A stretch of DNA of 47,097 bases, taken from positions 1-47,097 of the forward strand of contig JAURPT010000069.1 in NCBI GenBank assembly GCA_030836535.1, given 5' to 3'. The number at the start of each line of letters is the position of its first letter. Position 1 is the stretch's first letter. This DNA comes from Alphaproteobacteria bacterium (GTDB lineage: Bacteria; Pseudomonadota; Alphaproteobacteria; SMXS01). Under the pieces are notes generated by a model, which saw only the letters and a program-made list of their open reading frames with translations, did not search any database and had not been told where the DNA came from. The translations under genes and the position numbers were made by a program. Positions 45,855-47,097 of this stretch are shown here, in pieces.

Positions 45855-46355
45855 TCAGGCGATCTGGGCAATCTGATCGACGGTCAGATGCCCTGGTACG
45901 ATGACCACCGGGATGGGCATGGCGTTGATGAGTCGCCCTGAAAAAGCTGATACGAGGGGTCCCGGATTATCCTTGTCTGCACCAGCCGCCAGGACAAAAT
46001 ATTGTATGGCCGGGTCATCTTCTAGCAGGGCAAGGATCTGCTCACTCACATCCCCTTCGCGTACAACCAGTTCTGGCCGGGGGCCAATTTCGTCTTCGAT
46101 CTGGACGGCGACATCCCGCAAAACCTCCAGCGCCTCTTCGCGGGCTTCCTGTCGCATGACCTCTTCAACCGCCATCCAATGCTGGAAATCGGGCGGGTTG
46201 ATGATGTGGGCCAGCACGACAGAGCCGCCAACATGACGCGCGCGCCGGGCCGCAAATTCCCAGGCGACACGGCATTCAGGCGTGTCGTCGATGACGACAA
46301 GAAAGCGACTTTCCTTATGTGGTTCTGCCACAGTGGCAGTTGCCTCGGTGCTCAT
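45855..46355 (-). CDS. Universal stress protein (UspA family)
   Basis: A 166-residue single Usp domain. RFLVVIDDTPECRVAWEFAARRA begins the fold, with the ATP-site Asp. VSEQILALLEDD follows, and GPLVSAFSGRLINAMPIPVVIVPG forms the nucleotide-binding end. The ATP-binding glycines are partly conserved, so it may bind ATP. Expression cues are not visible. It is transcribed with the nfu-like gene after a 98-base gap. Confidence 0.9.
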   Translation of the reverse strand: MSTEATATVAEPHKESRFLVVIDDTPECRVAWEFAARRARHVGGSVVLAHIINPPDFQHWMAVEEVMRQEAREEALEVLRDVAVQIEDEIGPRPELVVREGDVSEQILALLEDDPAIQYFVLAAGADKDNPGPLVSAFSGRLINAMPIPVVIVPGHLTVDQIAQIA

Positions 46356-46439
46356 ACACAGCCCCCCTACGTAAAAGCAGGGAAGACTTTAGCAAATGTG
46401 CAGGGTCTGAGAAAGAACGCCGTCGCGGGCGCCACGGAA

Positions 46440-47075
46440 CTAGCGCTGGGCGTGCTGTTCGCGGTCCAACACCACGCGGCGGGTAATGCCGCTGGGGCCG
46501 GGGAATTCCACAAACATGGAATCGATCAGCAAGGGCATAACCTCTTCAAGCCGGTTGTTGCGGCCTTCAGAGACAACCTTACTTTCATAGAGGTTGGGAC
46601 CCTGTGTGCCGTTACGCGCGATGTCCATTTCGAAATAGCGGGCATAAAGCGCAACGGTGCGAATATCCGGGCCGTCATAATAGCCATAGCCATAAGGGCC
46701 ATTCCCCCAATGATACGGCCCATAGCCATAACCGATATAGCCAATACCGCCGGTGCTGCGCACATCGGAACGGGCATCTGACATGCCGTAATCCATGCTC
46801 ACCACAAGGTCTGGTCGCTGGGATGTCTGTGCAGGAACATAACCAACACGCTGCAGCCATATGCTGACCATCTCGGCATAATGGGCAAATTCAAGGGAGG
46901 CGGTCTTGCCATCATCCTTGGCAACGATCACAAAGCTTTCACCATTAGGCTGGGGCAGCTGGTGCCAGGAAGATATGTCTGATTTGAAGCTGGACGCGCA
47001 ACCACTGATGCCGACGGCTAAAGCAACCAGCAAGACTGTCTTGGTCAGTGATTTCTGCACATGTGCAATGGTCAT
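46440..47075 (-). CDS. DUF4136 family lipoprotein
   Basis: A 211-residue envelope protein. The signal peptide ends in the lipobox VGISGC (lipidated Cys near 26), so it is membrane-anchored. The DUF4136 domain shows FAHYAEMVSIWLQRVGYVPA and the PDLVVSMDYGMSD region. The middle carries a Gly/Tyr-rich stretch (about 106-130: GYIGYGYGPYHWG, GPYGYGYYDGP), frequent in this family. The function is unknown. A good ribosome site (GGGAGA) precedes the ATG at 47075. The remaining 22 bases to the window end hold only this leader. Confidence 0.88.
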   Translation of the reverse strand: MTIAHVQKSLTKTVLLVALAVGISGCASSFKSDISSWHQLPQPNGESFVIVAKDDGKTASLEFAHYAEMVSIWLQRVGYVPAQTSQRPDLVVSMDYGMSDARSDVRSTGGIGYIGYGYGPYHWGNGPYGYGYYDGPDIRTVALYARYFEMDIARNGTQGPNLYESKVVSEGRNNRLEEVMPLLIDSMFVEFPGPSGITRRVVLDREQHAQR

Positions 47076-47097
47076 CAGGTGTCTCCCAAACCTATTC

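Overview
The window looks like a chromosomal core region of an alphaproteobacterium with moderate-to-high GC (about 57-60% by eye). The evidence is synteny plus marker genes. The blocks tsaB-rimI-mucR-fur-plsC-miaB-phoH-ybeY-corC-lnt-xre-metK-trmB-rimP-nusA-ylxR-infB-rbfA-truB-rpsO-pnp and rpsT-enoyl-CoA hydratase-mutM/ubiE-ubiB-coaBC-dut are alphaproteobacterial arrangements. A Ros/MucR regulator, an Irr-type Fur homologue and a CXXC-less Fur/Mur are also typical of that class. I cannot fix the order or genus. A deep-branching lineage such as Kordiimonadales is possible, but that is inference.

Layout. (1) 1-7.4 kb, minus strand: the 5' end of a class A penicillin-binding protein (runs off the left edge), gyrB, recF, dnaN, dnaA and a single-domain rhodanese directly upstream of dnaA. 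This is the replication-initiation cluster. No DnaA-box cluster or oriC is evident in the gaps. (2) 7.7-10.3 kb, minus: rpsT with a very good promoter and terminator, an enoyl-CoA hydratase, a small exported protein of unknown function, and mutM. (3) 10.4-17.3 kb, plus: ubiE-ubiB (ubiquinone), coaBC-dut-Rrf2 regulator (start/stop overlaps), then cysK, a MoeB/ThiF-type E1 enzyme and a DsrE-like protein (sulfur metabolism). (4) 17.3-23.5 kb: a 2-hydroxyacid dehydrogenase, a secreted SH3-domain protein, then an iron/redox neighbourhood: DUF3501 protein, CCG-type Fe-S protein, rubrerythrin, Irr and a nitronate-monooxygenase-like protein with a Cys-rich tail. (5) 23.7-33.8 kb, minus: the transcription/translation block pnp, rpsO, truB, rbfA, infB, ylxR, nusA, rimP, trmB. 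(6) 33.8-47.1 kb, mostly minus: metK, an XRE regulator, lnt, corC, ybeY, phoH, miaB, plsC, fur, mucR, a TusA-like protein (plus strand), rimI, tsaB, a RutE-like nitroreductase, an Nfu-type Fe-S scaffold, a universal stress protein and a DUF4136 lipoprotein.

Most of the window is housekeeping. No phage, transposon, CRISPR array, tRNA or rRNA was seen. The parts most worth a second look are: the rubrerythrin / CCG Fe-S protein / DUF3501 / Irr / NMO-like neighbourhood, with a Fur-box-like palindrome over a near-consensus -10 between irr and the rubrerythrin gene; the Rrf2-cysK-E1-DsrE sulfur group; GANTC (CcrM-type) sites concentrated upstream of the dnaA transcription unit and, as a palindrome, at the mucR promoter; and a promoter placed directly against a hairpin-plus-U-tract at the head of the rimP-nusA-infB operon.
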